From Thioalkalivibrio sp. K90mix (GTDB lineage: Bacteria; Pseudomonadota; Gammaproteobacteria; Ectothiorhodospirales; Ectothiorhodospiraceae), in assembly GCF_000025545.1 (NCBI RefSeq), contig NC_013930.1, forward strand, positions 62,001-126,000: 64,000 bases of DNA. The letters run 5' to 3'. This document shows, piece after piece, positions 6,443 through 14,826 of the stretch (its first letter is position 1; the number at the start of each line of letters is the position of its first letter). The position numbers and the translations under genes are program-made. The notes beneath the pieces were generated by a model, which worked only from the letters and a program-made list of their open reading frames with translations, was not told the origin of the DNA and did no database searches.

Positions 6443-8557
6443 CTATTCCGACTCGGCAGCCTCCTGAAGCGCCTCCATGACGATCTCCCGGCTGCCGGAC
6501 ACCCCGGCCCCGGCATCCCCGACCGGCTCGACCTCGCGCCAGGTCAGCCCCATCTCGTCCGCGAAGCCAGAAGGGGTAAAGAAGTCCTCGTCGTAGCCCC
6601 AGTGGATCCGATCGGCATGATGCACCACCAGCCGCTCCCGCGCCCGGGTCGCGGCGACGTAGGACAGCCGCCGTTCTTCCTCGACGTTCTGCGCCGCTTC
6701 GTCCTCGTCTTCGTCGAACATGGGAGGCTTGTCGCTGCTGCGCCGCATCGGCATCAGCCCGTCCGACATGCCGGCGATATGCACCGTGTGGTACTCGAGG
6801 CCCTTCACCCGGAAGACCGTCGCGACCGTCACTGCGTCCTGCTCGGCTTCCTCATCCGGCGCGGCCAGGGCCAACTCCTGCACGATTTCCCACTGCTCGG
6901 ACCGGCTGTACTCGGCGTCCGCCTTCCCCTGGTCGCTCGTGCCGAACCGTCCCTGGATGGCCTCCTCGATCGACATGATCGTAGTCAGGCGGCGCTCGTA
7001 CATTGTCTTAGGCTTGTCGGCCGTCTTCGACAGTTCCTTGAGCGTGTCCTGAAAGCCGCCCATCTCCGGGTCCAGCGCCCACTCCGCCAGATACAGCGGC
7101 GGCCACTGGGCGAGTCCGTCGATCATCTGGGACAGACGCTCGGCCGCGGCAAAGGCCGGCTTGCTCAGTTTGACGTGTTGGCGGCACTCAAGGATCGGGA
7201 GGTCATGGATCACCGAGTACCCGATCATGTCGTTCAGAGAACGCTCCCCGAGGCCCTTGACCAGTTGCGCGAGCTTGGTCGCCGCCATCGAATCCTGCGG
7301 GTTCTGCACCAACCGTACCGCGCCCATCAGAAGCTGCGCCTCCGGGGTCTGGAAAACATCGATCCCCTGGGCGATGTGATACGGGATGCCGCGCGCGATC
7401 AAGGCCGGTTCCAGCACCCGAGCGATCTTGTTCACCCGGTACAGGATCGCGATGCGCTTGGGCGAGATTCCGGAATCGATGGCCTCACGGATGTCCTGCG
7501 CGATCGCATTCGCCATCGCAACGCCGTCCGGGTGCTGCTGCCCGTCCGGGGGGTCGCCATCCGCCCGACCTTCGGCGTAGGGGCTTTTCTCGATCCGGGT
7601 CTGGTTGCAGGCAATGTGCCGCGCCGCGGCCGAGACGATGCTGGGTGTGGAGCGGTAGTTGCGCTCCAGACGGACGATCGCGGCCTCCGTCTCGTCACGG
7701 AAAGTGCGAAGGTTGCTCGGAGCCGCCCCGCGCCACTCGTAGATACACTGGTCATCATCACCGACCATAATTACGTTGTTGTGCGAGGAGAACAGCCGAA
7801 GCATCGCGTACTGGATGCGGTTGGTGTCCTGGGCCTCGTCCACGGCGATGTGCGTGAAGCGCTCTTCCAGCTTGGCGGCCCACTCCGGATAGGCGGAAAG
7901 GCCTGCCGCTGGCAACGCCACCAGATCCCCGAAGTCCACGGTGTTCGCCATGCGCTTGTTTTCTTCGTACCGGCGCAGGATGTCGTTGAGTCGCCCCCAG
8001 TGAGCGCGACGAATGCCCTGCGCGGTCAACAGGGCCATGATCCGCTGGCGGCGCTCGGGGTTCTCGTCCCCGGTTCGGGCGTACTGGTCGCCGAGGATGA
8101 TGCCCTCATTCGACAGCACATCATGGACCGTCATCAGCTTCTTGACCGGCACGTCCTCGCGGAACGCGTCGTCCGCCAGATCCTTATGCAGACGCCGCAG
8201 TTCCTTTTTCTGGTCGTTGGCGTCCATCAGACTTACGCCCGACTTGCGCTGGCAGCGCGTGGGGTTCGACTGAAGCAGCTTCCAACCGAAGGAGTGGAAA
8301 TTCTCGATGGTAGGTAGGGCCTTGCGGTCCTGGGTGTCCAGCCGGTCCCGCAGGCGGGCGTACATCTCCCGCGCCGCCTTGCGCGAGAAAGTCAGCATCA
8401 GGAGGTTTTCGGGGTGGTGGCCGCTTTCCAGCATGCGCGCGGTGCGCTCGGTCAGAGTCGCGGTCTTGCCCGCCCCTGCCCCGGCCAAAATCAGTGCAGG
8501 CCCCTCCACGATCTGCGCGGCGGTCTCCTGCTGGGGGTCGAGTACGACATCATCCAT
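6443..8557 (-). CDS. UvrD/PcrA-like superfamily 1 DNA helicase
   Basis: 704 residues, typical of UvrD/Rep/PcrA 3'-5' helicases that unwind DNA in repair and replication. Motifs in order: Walker A (GAGAGKTATLTERT, ~25-40), Ia (LTFSRKAAREM), Walker B (AVDEAQDTNR, about a third of the way in), motif III (GDDDQCIYEWRGA), motif IV (RNYRSTPS), motif VI (YVAATRARERL, ~630). The start at 8557 follows GGGAGG. Just upstream a short hairpin (CCCG-CCGGG type, 8571-8584) adjoins the ribosome binding site, loosely like the repeated 5'-UTR module. Which plasmid process it serves is unknown. Confidence 0.92.
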   Translation of the reverse strand: MDDVVLDPQQETAAQIVEGPALILAGAGAGKTATLTERTARMLESGHHPENLLMLTFSRKAAREMYARLRDRLDTQDRKALPTIENFHSFGWKLLQSNPTRCQRKSGVSLMDANDQKKELRRLHKDLADDAFREDVPVKKLMTVHDVLSNEGIILGDQYARTGDENPERRQRIMALLTAQGIRRAHWGRLNDILRRYEENKRMANTVDFGDLVALPAAGLSAYPEWAAKLEERFTHIAVDEAQDTNRIQYAMLRLFSSHNNVIMVGDDDQCIYEWRGAAPSNLRTFRDETEAAIVRLERNYRSTPSIVSAAARHIACNQTRIEKSPYAEGRADGDPPDGQQHPDGVAMANAIAQDIREAIDSGISPKRIAILYRVNKIARVLEPALIARGIPYHIAQGIDVFQTPEAQLLMGAVRLVQNPQDSMAATKLAQLVKGLGERSLNDMIGYSVIHDLPILECRQHVKLSKPAFAAAERLSQMIDGLAQWPPLYLAEWALDPEMGGFQDTLKELSKTADKPKTMYERRLTTIMSIEEAIQGRFGTSDQGKADAEYSRSEQWEIVQELALAAPDEEAEQDAVTVATVFRVKGLEYHTVHIAGMSDGLMPMRRSSDKPPMFDEDEDEAAQNVEEERRLSYVAATRARERLVVHHADRIHWGYDEDFFTPSGFADEMGLTWREVEPVGDAGAGVSGSREIVMEALQEAAESE

Positions 8558-8641
8558 GATTGGTTGCCTCCCGGTCCTTCGGGCAGTGATGAACGACGGA
8601 CAGGATACGCGCCTGCCCGCCGTCTTGCCGAAACTCGGGCA

Positions 8642-9124
8642 CTACCGGATGCCCAGGAAGGACATCAGCGGGTGTTGGTCCAGTGATCGCATGGCCTCGT
8701 ACCCCGGGCCGATCGGTTCATCGCCGTAGGACATATCCCCAGCCGCGAGGATGTCGGTGCCGTCATTGAAAGAACGCGTCATGGTATCCGGGGCCATCCG
8801 GGCGCTGTGCCAAAGATCGGCAACCCGATCCAGCTCGTCACGGATGTCCTGGTCGGTTGGCTCGGACGCCTGCCGGAACAGATCCGGGATCAGGCCAGCG
8901 AAAGAACCCTCACACTCGGAGGCGTCCTCCACCAGGTTGTGCCACTCGTCAGGGAAATCATCCTCCGTCAGCTCCGACTCCGGGTTCTGCTCAAACTCCA
9001 GCACATTGGTGCGGACACGCTCGACCGCCTGACGCATGGCTTCCAGTTCGTAGGTATTAAACGAGGCCACCTCACGTAGGCGCTGCGGGCCGACGAGGAT
9101 GTATCCGATCATGTTTGCGCTCAT
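8642..9124 (-). CDS. Hypothetical acidic protein, 160 residues
   Basis: Unrecognised. The product is strongly acidic (Asp/Glu-rich middle, about residues 40-110), predicted mostly helical and soluble, with no membrane segment or metal motif. ATG 9124 lies 13 bases from the hairpin of a promoter/5'-UTR module with an AAGGAAC ribosome binding site, which supports this start. It sits between that module and the UvrD-like gene. Confidence 0.7.
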   Translation of the reverse strand: MSANMIGYILVGPQRLREVASFNTYELEAMRQAVERVRTNVLEFEQNPESELTEDDFPDEWHNLVEDASECEGSFAGLIPDLFRQASEPTDQDIRDELDRVADLWHSARMAPDTMTRSFNDGTDILAAGDMSYGDEPIGPGYEAMRSLDQHPLMSFLGIR

Positions 9125-9203
9125 GGTGTTGTTCCTTCCGGCTTCGGGCCGGTTCCGTTGATTGAGGGTACAGCGTAGCGGATCGGGCGGATCTGTCGAT
9201 TTT
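9125..9203 (-). promoter_or_regulatory. Promoter/5'-UTR module 1 (single hairpin)
   Basis: Minus strand: -35 TCGACA (TGTCGA at 9194-9199), 16 bp, -10 TACGCT, then hairpin CCGGC-CCGAA-GCCGG at 9138-9152 directly before the ribosome binding site of the gene ending at 8642. The linker CTCAATCAACGGAA between -10 and hairpin recurs in the other single-hairpin copies. Confidence 0.75.
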
Positions 9204-9214
9204 CGGGGGCAAGA

Positions 9215-9469
9215 TCACCCCCGCCGGGCGACCCATCCATCCAGTGGCTCGGCATCGGACGACTCCAGCGTGTCCAAGGCTTGCTGCGCCAGTGCCGGGT
9301 CCTCATAGCAGTAGCGATGGGTGTACCCGCCCTCCTGAACCCCAACGCACAACCCCACCGTGTACAGCAGAGGGACCAGCCCCGCATAGCTGCCATCCGG
9401 GAGCGCCCGCACCCGCAGGTACCCGGCCTCCTCCACCAGCCAGTTCTCGAAGGACTCAGGCCGCGGCAT
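9215..9469 (-). CDS. Hypothetical protein, 84 residues
   Basis: Unrecognised small protein starting at ATG 9469 (MPRPESFENWLVEEAG...), chosen over upstream starts because AGGAGGT lies six bases before it. It overlaps the 3' end of the upstream metallopeptidase-like gene by 14 bases, indicating co-translation. It contains several aromatic residues and a short glycine-rich centre. No known motif is visible. Confidence 0.65.
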   Translation of the reverse strand: MPRPESFENWLVEEAGYLRVRALPDGSYAGLVPLLYTVGLCVGVQEGGYTHRYCYEDPALAQQALDTLESSDAEPLDGWVARRG

Positions 9470-10187
9470 GCGAGACCTCCTGACCGGCCTGCTTGAAAAG
9501 CGGGTCTTCCATGGCGGCTCGATAGTCCGCAAGCACGCGCTCCGGTGCATCATTCAGGTAGTCGCGGACCATGAACTTCAGCGCATACTCGAGGCGATCC
9601 TGGCGGTAGGTGGCCACCGACTGGTGCAGCGCGTGCGACTCTTCCTCGCTGCACCAATGCGGTCGCGTGCGTGAACGTAGGCGCCAATGCCGATCGCTCT
9701 CGGACCGCCAGAACCGCGTGATACCCCGGCGGGCGGGGATCAGCATGGCGTCTTCCTGTGCCATTGCCCCGACCGCGAGGGTATCCGCCGCATCAAGCAT
9801 GAAGTCGAGAAAGTCCGTGGGCCATTCCAGCACCCCAAACAGGAGGTGGGCCTGAATCGCGCTGACGCGCAACTCGCGGCGAAGGCCGCGCGTGGTTTTG
9901 GGCTGTGCGATGGGGCGCCCCATAATCTCCACTTCCGGGAACCGCATACCGAAGGCGAAGACCCCGCACCGATCCATTTCACCCCGACGATAGAAATCGA
10001 TGACGTGGGCGATCTCGTGCGTGATCGCATACAGGCTGGAGTCAAAGCCATAGCTGCCCACGAGGCGGCCATCGCCGATGTAGGTGCTGCGATCAGAGAG
10101 GCGCAAGTTTCGGTGCGAAAGCGGCGACTCGCTCAGGTAGTCAGCCAGTTGCGGCAGCGACGGGAAATCGTACGATTTGAGGTCCAT
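9456..10187 (-). CDS. Putative zinc metallopeptidase-like protein (HExxH)
   Basis: 243 residues from ATG 10187 (MDLKSYDFPS), preceded by AGGAG and a 5'-UTR module. About residues 58-68 read ITHEIAHVIDF, a HExxH zinc-protease signature set in a hydrophobic helix, with possible further ligands downstream. The rest is Arg-rich and lacks a signal peptide, so a cytoplasmic role is likely. Such orphan zincin-like proteins are common on plasmids and phages, sometimes with regulators as substrates; the substrate here is unknown. Family assignment rests only on the motif. Confidence 0.6.
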   Translation of the reverse strand: MDLKSYDFPSLPQLADYLSESPLSHRNLRLSDRSTYIGDGRLVGSYGFDSSLYAITHEIAHVIDFYRRGEMDRCGVFAFGMRFPEVEIMGRPIAQPKTTRGLRRELRVSAIQAHLLFGVLEWPTDFLDFMLDAADTLAVGAMAQEDAMLIPARRGITRFWRSESDRHWRLRSRTRPHWCSEEESHALHQSVATYRQDRLEYALKFMVRDYLNDAPERVLADYRAAMEDPLFKQAGQEVSHAAA

Positions 10188-10265
10188 GACAGGGCTCCTG
10201 TTCGGCTTCGGGCCGGTTCCGTAGGGAGTGCCCATCGTAGCGCGATCCGCGCATTCGTCGAGTTT
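10188..10265 (-). promoter_or_regulatory. Promoter/5'-UTR module 2 (single hairpin)
   Basis: -35 TCGACG (10256-10261 on the plus strand as CGTCGA), -10 near 10235 (CGCTACGAT), hairpin with core CGGC-CCGAA-GCCG at 10203-10215 whose outer pair is lost, followed by CAGGAG and ATG 10187. Confidence 0.7.
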
Positions 10266-10272
10266 CACACCC

Positions 10273-10767
10273 TCAAGCCGAGCGCCGCGCCCTCGCCAGA
10301 AAACGGTTCACTCGGGCCATCACCTCCGGCCGGGCCAGATCGAAAATCGGGATGCCGTAGTCTGTGGCAATCCGCAGCGCCTGGCCGGTACCACCCTTCC
10401 CGGTCCCGCCGGGCGTCCAGCACAGCACGAACGCCACCGGCTCCCCGCCGCCCATGCCCAGGACCTGCATGGCATTGCGCGCCATCAGCCGCCGGGCACG
10501 GGCGGTCAGGCGATTCGGCGCCGGGTGGTAGCGCTCTACGGAATCAAAGGCCCATGTCGGGATCGAACTCTCTGCGTAGAAGATCTCCTTCCGGCCACCG
10601 TCCAGATCCGCTCCGCCTTCAAAGGCGCTGTCCGCACCCACCGCGCCGCCAGAGCGCAGGATGTACCCACGCCCCGCCAGCGCCTGGGCCGCCTCCCGCA
10701 TCACGGACAGAACCTCGGTCGGCGTTGCGCGCGATCCGATCCCGGCGTAATAGCGCGCACGAGTCAT
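10273..10767 (-). CDS. SLOG-domain (DprA/Smf-like Rossmann) protein
   Basis: About 164 residues. The N-terminus has YYAGIGSRATP, then a glycine-rich segment (RSGGAVGADSAFEGGA, ~35-50) and a central GMGGGEPVAFVLCWTPGG. This pattern is typical of small phage/plasmid SLOG proteins, a Rossmann-like fold that binds nucleotides or DNA ends. ATG 10767 is used here; a GTG at 10776 is the alternative start. It follows the 103-residue gene after a few bases, so the two are probably co-transcribed from the module at 11093-11200. Function unknown. Confidence 0.65.
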   Translation of the reverse strand: MTRARYYAGIGSRATPTEVLSVMREAAQALAGRGYILRSGGAVGADSAFEGGADLDGGRKEIFYAESSIPTWAFDSVERYHPAPNRLTARARRLMARNAMQVLGMGGGEPVAFVLCWTPGGTGKGGTGQALRIATDYGIPIFDLARPEVMARVNRFLARARRSA

Positions 10768-10780
10768 GCCGGCCACCGGG

Positions 10781-11092
10781 TTACGCCGCCACCGTCTGGA
10801 AGCTCTGGGGCGAACTCCCTACCAGCGCCTCAATCCGCGCCCCCTCCTGGGCACTCGGCTCAAAGTTCCCGAAGAACTCCACGAACTCGCAGGATTCCGC
10901 GACCGAGAATACCGAGCTATCCCCCTCGATCATCAGGATGTAGCCGGCCCGCCCCGGAACGGCGTGCGCGAAGGCACGGGCGTCCTCCAGTGAGGGAAAG
11001 AGCTTCACGTTGGTCGTGCGACCGGGGCTTGTGTCCGAATAGTTCACGAACCACATGGTGTCGGACGCGGCGGTGGGGGATGTGTTGTTCAT
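10781..11092 (-). CDS. Hypothetical protein, 103 residues
   Basis: Unrecognised. ATG 11092 is followed by a Ser/Thr-rich start, then WFVNYSD and a mixed alpha/beta region with a PSLEDARAFAHAVPG helix, a pattern seen in several of the small proteins of this window (short strand, helix, hydrophobic strand). It is first in a two-gene unit with the SLOG protein and directly downstream of a double-hairpin module. Confidence 0.65.
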   Translation of the reverse strand: MNNTSPTAASDTMWFVNYSDTSPGRTTNVKLFPSLEDARAFAHAVPGRAGYILMIEGDSSVFSVAESCEFVEFFGNFEPSAQEGARIEALVGSSPQSFQTVAA

Positions 11093-11200
11093 CGGTCTTT
11101 CTCCTCCGGCTTCGGGCCGGGCATCCGCCGCCCGTGGAAGACGCGGGCGGTTCGTCTTGTTGCAGGGCCAGGTTATCGAAAAGCGCGGCCCAGTCGAAGT
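11093..11200 (-). promoter_or_regulatory. Promoter/5'-UTR module 3 (double hairpin)
   Basis: -35 TCGACT (11192-11197), -10 around 11172-11177 (CGATAACCT), upstream hairpin CCGCCCG...CGGGCGG at 11128-11150, hairpin CCGGC-CCGAA-GCCGG at 11106-11120, then GGAG and ATG 11092. Plus-strand word GCGGGCGGTTCG at 11143-11154 matches a mini-array spacer. Confidence 0.75.
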
Positions 11201-11227
11201 TTTGGATTACCCCGGCGCCCCGAAGGC

Positions 11228-11713
11228 TCAGGAAGTACCCTCGGGGTCATTTTCATCCAGCCAGCCCTGCACCTTATCCTCGAGGTCTTCCTCAACCTGT
11301 GTCGTCGCTAACAACTCTCCGGTGGTAAGGCGTTCAAGGTAGCCACGCACCAGGTCCCGAGCAAAACTGTCGTCATCCTGAAGCAGCATGTCACGCAGCG
11401 AATTCACTTCGTCTTCGAGGCGCTCTTCCAGCGCCTTCGCGCGGATGTCCTGCCCCGTCGTAGCCATCACCTCGGCAACCTCATAGCGGTCGGTGACTTC
11501 CCATGCCTGCGCCGCAACGACGGTAGAGGTATCGGAGAATGGCTCCCGCACGGCGGCATCGACGGCATCGGCATATTCAGGGCGCAGCACGAGGGCATTC
11601 GCCTCATCCGCGCTGGCCGCGAACACATGAACAGTGCCTTGGAGGCAGCCCCCCTTGCGCATCGGAACAGCGTACAGGGTGTCGGTTTCATTGGAAGGTT
11701 GATTGAGCAGCAT
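11228..11713 (-). CDS. Hypothetical protein, 161 residues
   Basis: Unrecognised acidic protein from ATG 11713, preceded by GGAG and a module hairpin. The N-terminal half is mixed alpha/beta (TVHVFAASADEANALVL). The C-terminal half is a long acidic helix region (residues ~90-160, ALEERLEDEVNSLRDMLL), possibly a coiled coil. No catalytic motif. It is transcribed alone from its own module. Confidence 0.65.
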   Translation of the reverse strand: MLLNQPSNETDTLYAVPMRKGGCLQGTVHVFAASADEANALVLRPEYADAVDAAVREPFSDTSTVVAAQAWEVTDRYEVAEVMATTGQDIRAKALEERLEDEVNSLRDMLLQDDDSFARDLVRGYLERLTTGELLATTQVEEDLEDKVQGWLDENDPEGTS

Positions 11714-11790
11714 TGTATTTCTCCTCCGGCTTCGGGCCGGCTCCGTTGACTGGAATTCCAGTCTACCGAGGCCGGGGCATCTATCGATTT
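11714..11790 (-). promoter_or_regulatory. Promoter/5'-UTR module 4 (single hairpin)
   Basis: -35 TCGATA (11782-11787), -10 TAGACT near 11760-11765, hairpin CCGGC-CCGAA-GCCGG at 11726-11740, then GAGGAG and ATG 11713. Confidence 0.72.
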
Positions 11791-11800
11791 TCCAGCCCGA

Positions 11801-14212
11801 TCAGCCAAACCCCGGGAGCGCAAACTGCGCATCCCCCAGCCGCCAGCCTTCCCGCTCCTGACGAGCCCGCTCGGACGCCTGCCGAGCCTGAGCCGCCCGA
11901 GCCTCAGCGTTGCGGTACGACAGCGCCATTCCGAACCCCAGCAGGAACCGCAGCGCGTTGGCCTCCGGCTCCGCCAGAACCCGCGCCAGATCCGCCTGAA
12001 CAGAGGCCTCGATGCGCAGGAACAGCGGGGCCAGATGCGCGGCATTATCCCCATCCAGCGCCAACCGACGCCATTCCTTCCAGTCGCGAGAGAACCGGGA
12101 CAGGGCCGAGAAGACCGCCTCTCCGTCCACATGGGTCAGGCCCTCGTCCACGGCCGATTCCAGTGCCAGCATCCGTGCCCGCAGCCGGGGCAGCTCGCGC
12201 TTCATGCGCTGGCGGGCCAGGCGAATGCGCCCGGCGGATTCCCCGAGACCACTGCGGCGGGCATAGCGAGCATCCATCCGTGCCTCGATCGCCCGCTCCA
12301 CATCGGCCTGCTGATCCGCATCTTCCATCTGCCGATCCCGCAGCGCCGTATGCGCCGCGTCGTCGAGGCAACGACCGAGGATCGCGTCCGGCGCGGCCTG
12401 TCCATGCAGACCCGCACGCTCCCAGCGTTGGCCTCGCTCCACCATGGAGGCGACCTGGGCCGCCCGCCCGGAGGCGACGTTCACCACGCCCAGACGCAGG
12501 TAGCGAAGCGCCGCCTCCGTGCGACTGGTTCGGGCCGCGCCCGTATGCCAGTCGCGGTTCAGGCGCAGGCAGGCGTCCCATTCGTGCTCGAGGAACAGCG
12601 TCATGCCCTCCGCATCGAAGCCGAAGGCCTCCCCCTCATTGATCGACGCGACAGCTTCGGTCGCCTCCCTGTGCTCGCGGGTCACGACCCGGCCATCCGG
12701 TCGCACATCCTCGCCCCGCACCGGACGGATGGAGTACAGGGCGCAACCGGACTCATCAGCCGCCTCCGCGACGGCCCCGTGGATGCCGGTAATTGCAGGG
12801 GCCGGGAGTGGCGGGTGCCAGGCCTTAGCCGGAGCGGGCTGCTGGGGCGTCTCCGGGGTGTAGCCAGGCGCGAACACCCGATGCCCTTCCTCGACTACCT
12901 CCTGCCACACGCGCAGTGCCTCGTGGGGCGCGTGCAGGGCGTCGACCGACCAGAGGAAATCGATTGCCAGCAGAACCTCGGGGGTGATGATGCGGAACTG
13001 CGGCCGCTGCATCGTCTCGATATACCGCTGCACCTTCCGTTCGACCCGCTCGGGGTCGGCGGCCTCGGCGCGCAGACTGCGCACGCCGGGGTCGTTCTCT
13101 ACCTCCCCTGTTTCAACGGAACGCCGGAACGCCGCGGCGCGCTCGGCTTCCGCGCAGTCCAGCGAGATCAGCACGGCCAGCAGCCAGCGGGCGGTATCGG
13201 CCGAGTAGTCGCCGGGGATGATCGGGATGTGCCCGGTCACCGGGTCGGCCTTGCGCCCGATCCAGCGGCGCTTCGAGAAATCGTGCTGGGTGGCGACCAG
13301 CCAGTTGCGCAGGTCGTTCAAGCCTTGCATGTAGGCGTACTGAGGCTGCGCCAGCAGGGTTTCCATGCTCTTGTCCGAGGATCCGGACACGGTGCAGGCC
13401 CAGCAGCCGTGACGGGCGCCACAGGCCGCCGCCGGGGTCGAGCTGGCGACGGCGTTCACGATCACACACTCCCCGGCCGAGTCCCGGTACAGCTCGATGG
13501 TATCCGTGAAGTCCGGGGCGAACCCCGGATACGCGTGATCGCGCCCGGCATCCGCCAGGTAGGCCCACACGTCGTCGGTGGACCAGTCGGCCAGCGGCGC
13601 GAAGCTGCGGGCCGTCACCGTGCCGGTATCCGGGTCGCGGGTCTCGTTGACGTGGGCACCTTCCCCGCGCCGGGTCATGCGGATCGCGCGTCCAGCCGAT
13701 TCGTCCATGCGCGTCCCCAGCACCACCACCGGCATCCGGTCATGGCCTTCGGCCTCCAGCACCCCTTGGGCGACCTTCAGGGTGCGTTCCGCCGGACTGC
13801 GCTTGTACTCGACCGAGCAGCGCCGGTGAGCACGGTTCGCGAACGTGGGCAGACGACGCCCGGAGACGACATGCACGGGCCATTGCGACAGCAGCGAGGG
13901 CTTGGATACCTTCACACGGACATCGAGGCCGTGGGCCGCTGCGAACGTCTCGACATGCTCGATCATCCGGTCGGCATACACGCGCACGGCCGGATTCTCG
14001 ACGGTGGTATCCGTGTGCAGAACGAGGATCGGCGGTACGTCCCCGCCCGCCTGACGATGCGCAATGGCCGCCTCGAGCCCGAGGTTCAGGCTGGCGGTCG
14101 AGTCCTTGCCAAACGACGTGGCGAACGCCAAGACCTCGTTCTTCGCGAACAGGTCGCGGAACTGGTCCAGAGCGTGCGCACGCAGGGCGGAAGTATCCAT
14201 GGGAATCGACAT
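11801..14212 (-). CDS. Large PP-loop ATPase (PAPS reductase / DndC-like)
   Basis: 803 residues from ATG 14212 (MSIPMDTSALR); ATG 14200 is an alternative. The N-terminus carries the PP-loop (ATSFGKDSTAS, ~30-40, with SFGKDS in place of SGGKDS), then conserved patches VLHTDTTVENP, NRAHRRCSVEYK, GTRMDESAGR and GCWACTVSG. Paired cysteines occur as in DndC, which uses an Fe-S cluster in DNA phosphorothioation. The C-terminal ~350 residues are Arg-rich and helical with no family I know. DndA, B, D and E are absent, so whether it acts on sulfate, nucleic acid or tRNA is open. A smaller PP-loop paralogue lies at 21453. Confidence 0.8.
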   Translation of the reverse strand: MSIPMDTSALRAHALDQFRDLFAKNEVLAFATSFGKDSTASLNLGLEAAIAHRQAGGDVPPILVLHTDTTVENPAVRVYADRMIEHVETFAAAHGLDVRVKVSKPSLLSQWPVHVVSGRRLPTFANRAHRRCSVEYKRSPAERTLKVAQGVLEAEGHDRMPVVVLGTRMDESAGRAIRMTRRGEGAHVNETRDPDTGTVTARSFAPLADWSTDDVWAYLADAGRDHAYPGFAPDFTDTIELYRDSAGECVIVNAVASSTPAAACGARHGCWACTVSGSSDKSMETLLAQPQYAYMQGLNDLRNWLVATQHDFSKRRWIGRKADPVTGHIPIIPGDYSADTARWLLAVLISLDCAEAERAAAFRRSVETGEVENDPGVRSLRAEAADPERVERKVQRYIETMQRPQFRIITPEVLLAIDFLWSVDALHAPHEALRVWQEVVEEGHRVFAPGYTPETPQQPAPAKAWHPPLPAPAITGIHGAVAEAADESGCALYSIRPVRGEDVRPDGRVVTREHREATEAVASINEGEAFGFDAEGMTLFLEHEWDACLRLNRDWHTGAARTSRTEAALRYLRLGVVNVASGRAAQVASMVERGQRWERAGLHGQAAPDAILGRCLDDAAHTALRDRQMEDADQQADVERAIEARMDARYARRSGLGESAGRIRLARQRMKRELPRLRARMLALESAVDEGLTHVDGEAVFSALSRFSRDWKEWRRLALDGDNAAHLAPLFLRIEASVQADLARVLAEPEANALRFLLGFGMALSYRNAEARAAQARQASERARQEREGWRLGDAQFALPGFG

Positions 14213-14322
14213 AATGAAGCTTCTTGCCGGCTTCGGGCCGGTATCCGCCACTCGTACAAGCGCGAGTGGGCCGCCTTCATGCTGGACTCAAGACTACCGA
14301 ATCGCCACCGAGCGTCGATTTA
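14213..14322 (-). promoter_or_regulatory. Promoter/5'-UTR module 5 (double hairpin)
   Basis: -35 TCGACG (14313-14318), -10 TAGTCT near 14291-14296, hairpin CCACTCG...CGAGTGG at 14248-14269 (stem sequence changed on both arms relative to other copies), hairpin CCGGC-CCGAA-GCCGG at 14227-14241, then AAGAAG before ATG 14212. Confidence 0.73.
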
Positions 14323-14365
14323 TCCGTTCAGCACTATCAAAGCCAACTGACCCTTGCGGGTTTCA

Positions 14366-14430
14366 TCTGTAACGCAGTGGTTGTTAGATGTAACGCAGAA
14401 CGCTACACTATGGGTAGCAACTGGAGGGAT
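14366..14430 (+). promoter_or_regulatory. Promoter and operator repeats of the Xre-RES operon
   Basis: -35 TTGTTA (14381-14386), 17 bp, -10 TACACT (14404-14409). A direct repeat TGTAACGCAG occurs at 14368-14377 and 14389-14398, 21 bp apart; the second copy lies inside the promoter spacer. This is a typical arrangement for autorepression by the antitoxin. Ribosome binding site GGAGGG at 14423-14428 for the antitoxin. The shorter start ATG 14410 is rejected because it would overlap the -10. Confidence 0.65.
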
Positions 14431-14436
14431 AAAGCG

Positions 14437-14826
14437 ATGCACGCACGCAGCTACGAACGTCCGCAGGAAGACCGCAAGGCCCTGGCTAAGATGGTCACGC
14501 AGGCGTTCAAGAACTGGGACCTTGAGAACGAAGAGTCTCTGGCCATGCTGGGGCTGTCCGAAGGCAGCCGCGGGTCGCTCTCGCGCTATCGCAATGGCGA
14601 ACCCCTGAACCAGAACCGCGACATGATGGAGCGGGCCGGTCACATCCTGGCCATCCACAAGAACCTGCGCCTGATGTTCCCACACGACCGGGAGCGGGCC
14701 TACCAGTGGATGCGGACCCGCAACCGCGCCTTCAACAACCTGACGCCGGCTGAAGTCGTTTCGCAGTACGGGTTCCAGGGACTGTTGATGGTGAGGGCCT
14801 ACCTGGATCGAGCGCGCGGGCACTGA
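14437..14826 (+). CDS. Xre/MbcA/ParS-family antitoxin
   Basis: 129 residues from ATG 14437, seven bases after GGAGGG. The C-terminal region (HDRERAYQWMRTRNRAFNN, then TPAEVV and QGLLMVRAYLDR) matches the toxin-binding domain (DUF2384) of Xre/MbcA/ParS antitoxins. The N-terminal half is an Xre-like helix-turn-helix (LAMLGLSEGSRGSLSRYRNG). Its stop overlaps the toxin start (TGATG). Antitoxins of this family form a complex with the RES toxin and repress their own promoter; direct repeats in the promoter fit this. Confidence 0.88.
   Translation: MHARSYERPQEDRKALAKMVTQAFKNWDLENEESLAMLGLSEGSRGSLSRYRNGEPLNQNRDMMERAGHILAIHKNLRLMFPHDRERAYQWMRTRNRAFNNLTPAEVVSQYGFQGLLMVRAYLDRARGH

Noticed and set aside
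6368-8317. A 649-codon plus-strand frame opposite the UvrD-like gene
   Set aside because: Same shadow effect; the minus strand has all helicase motifs.
12035-14350. A 771-codon plus-strand frame opposite the large PP-loop ATPase
   Set aside because: Shadow frame; low-complexity Arg/Gly/His composition and no start signals.
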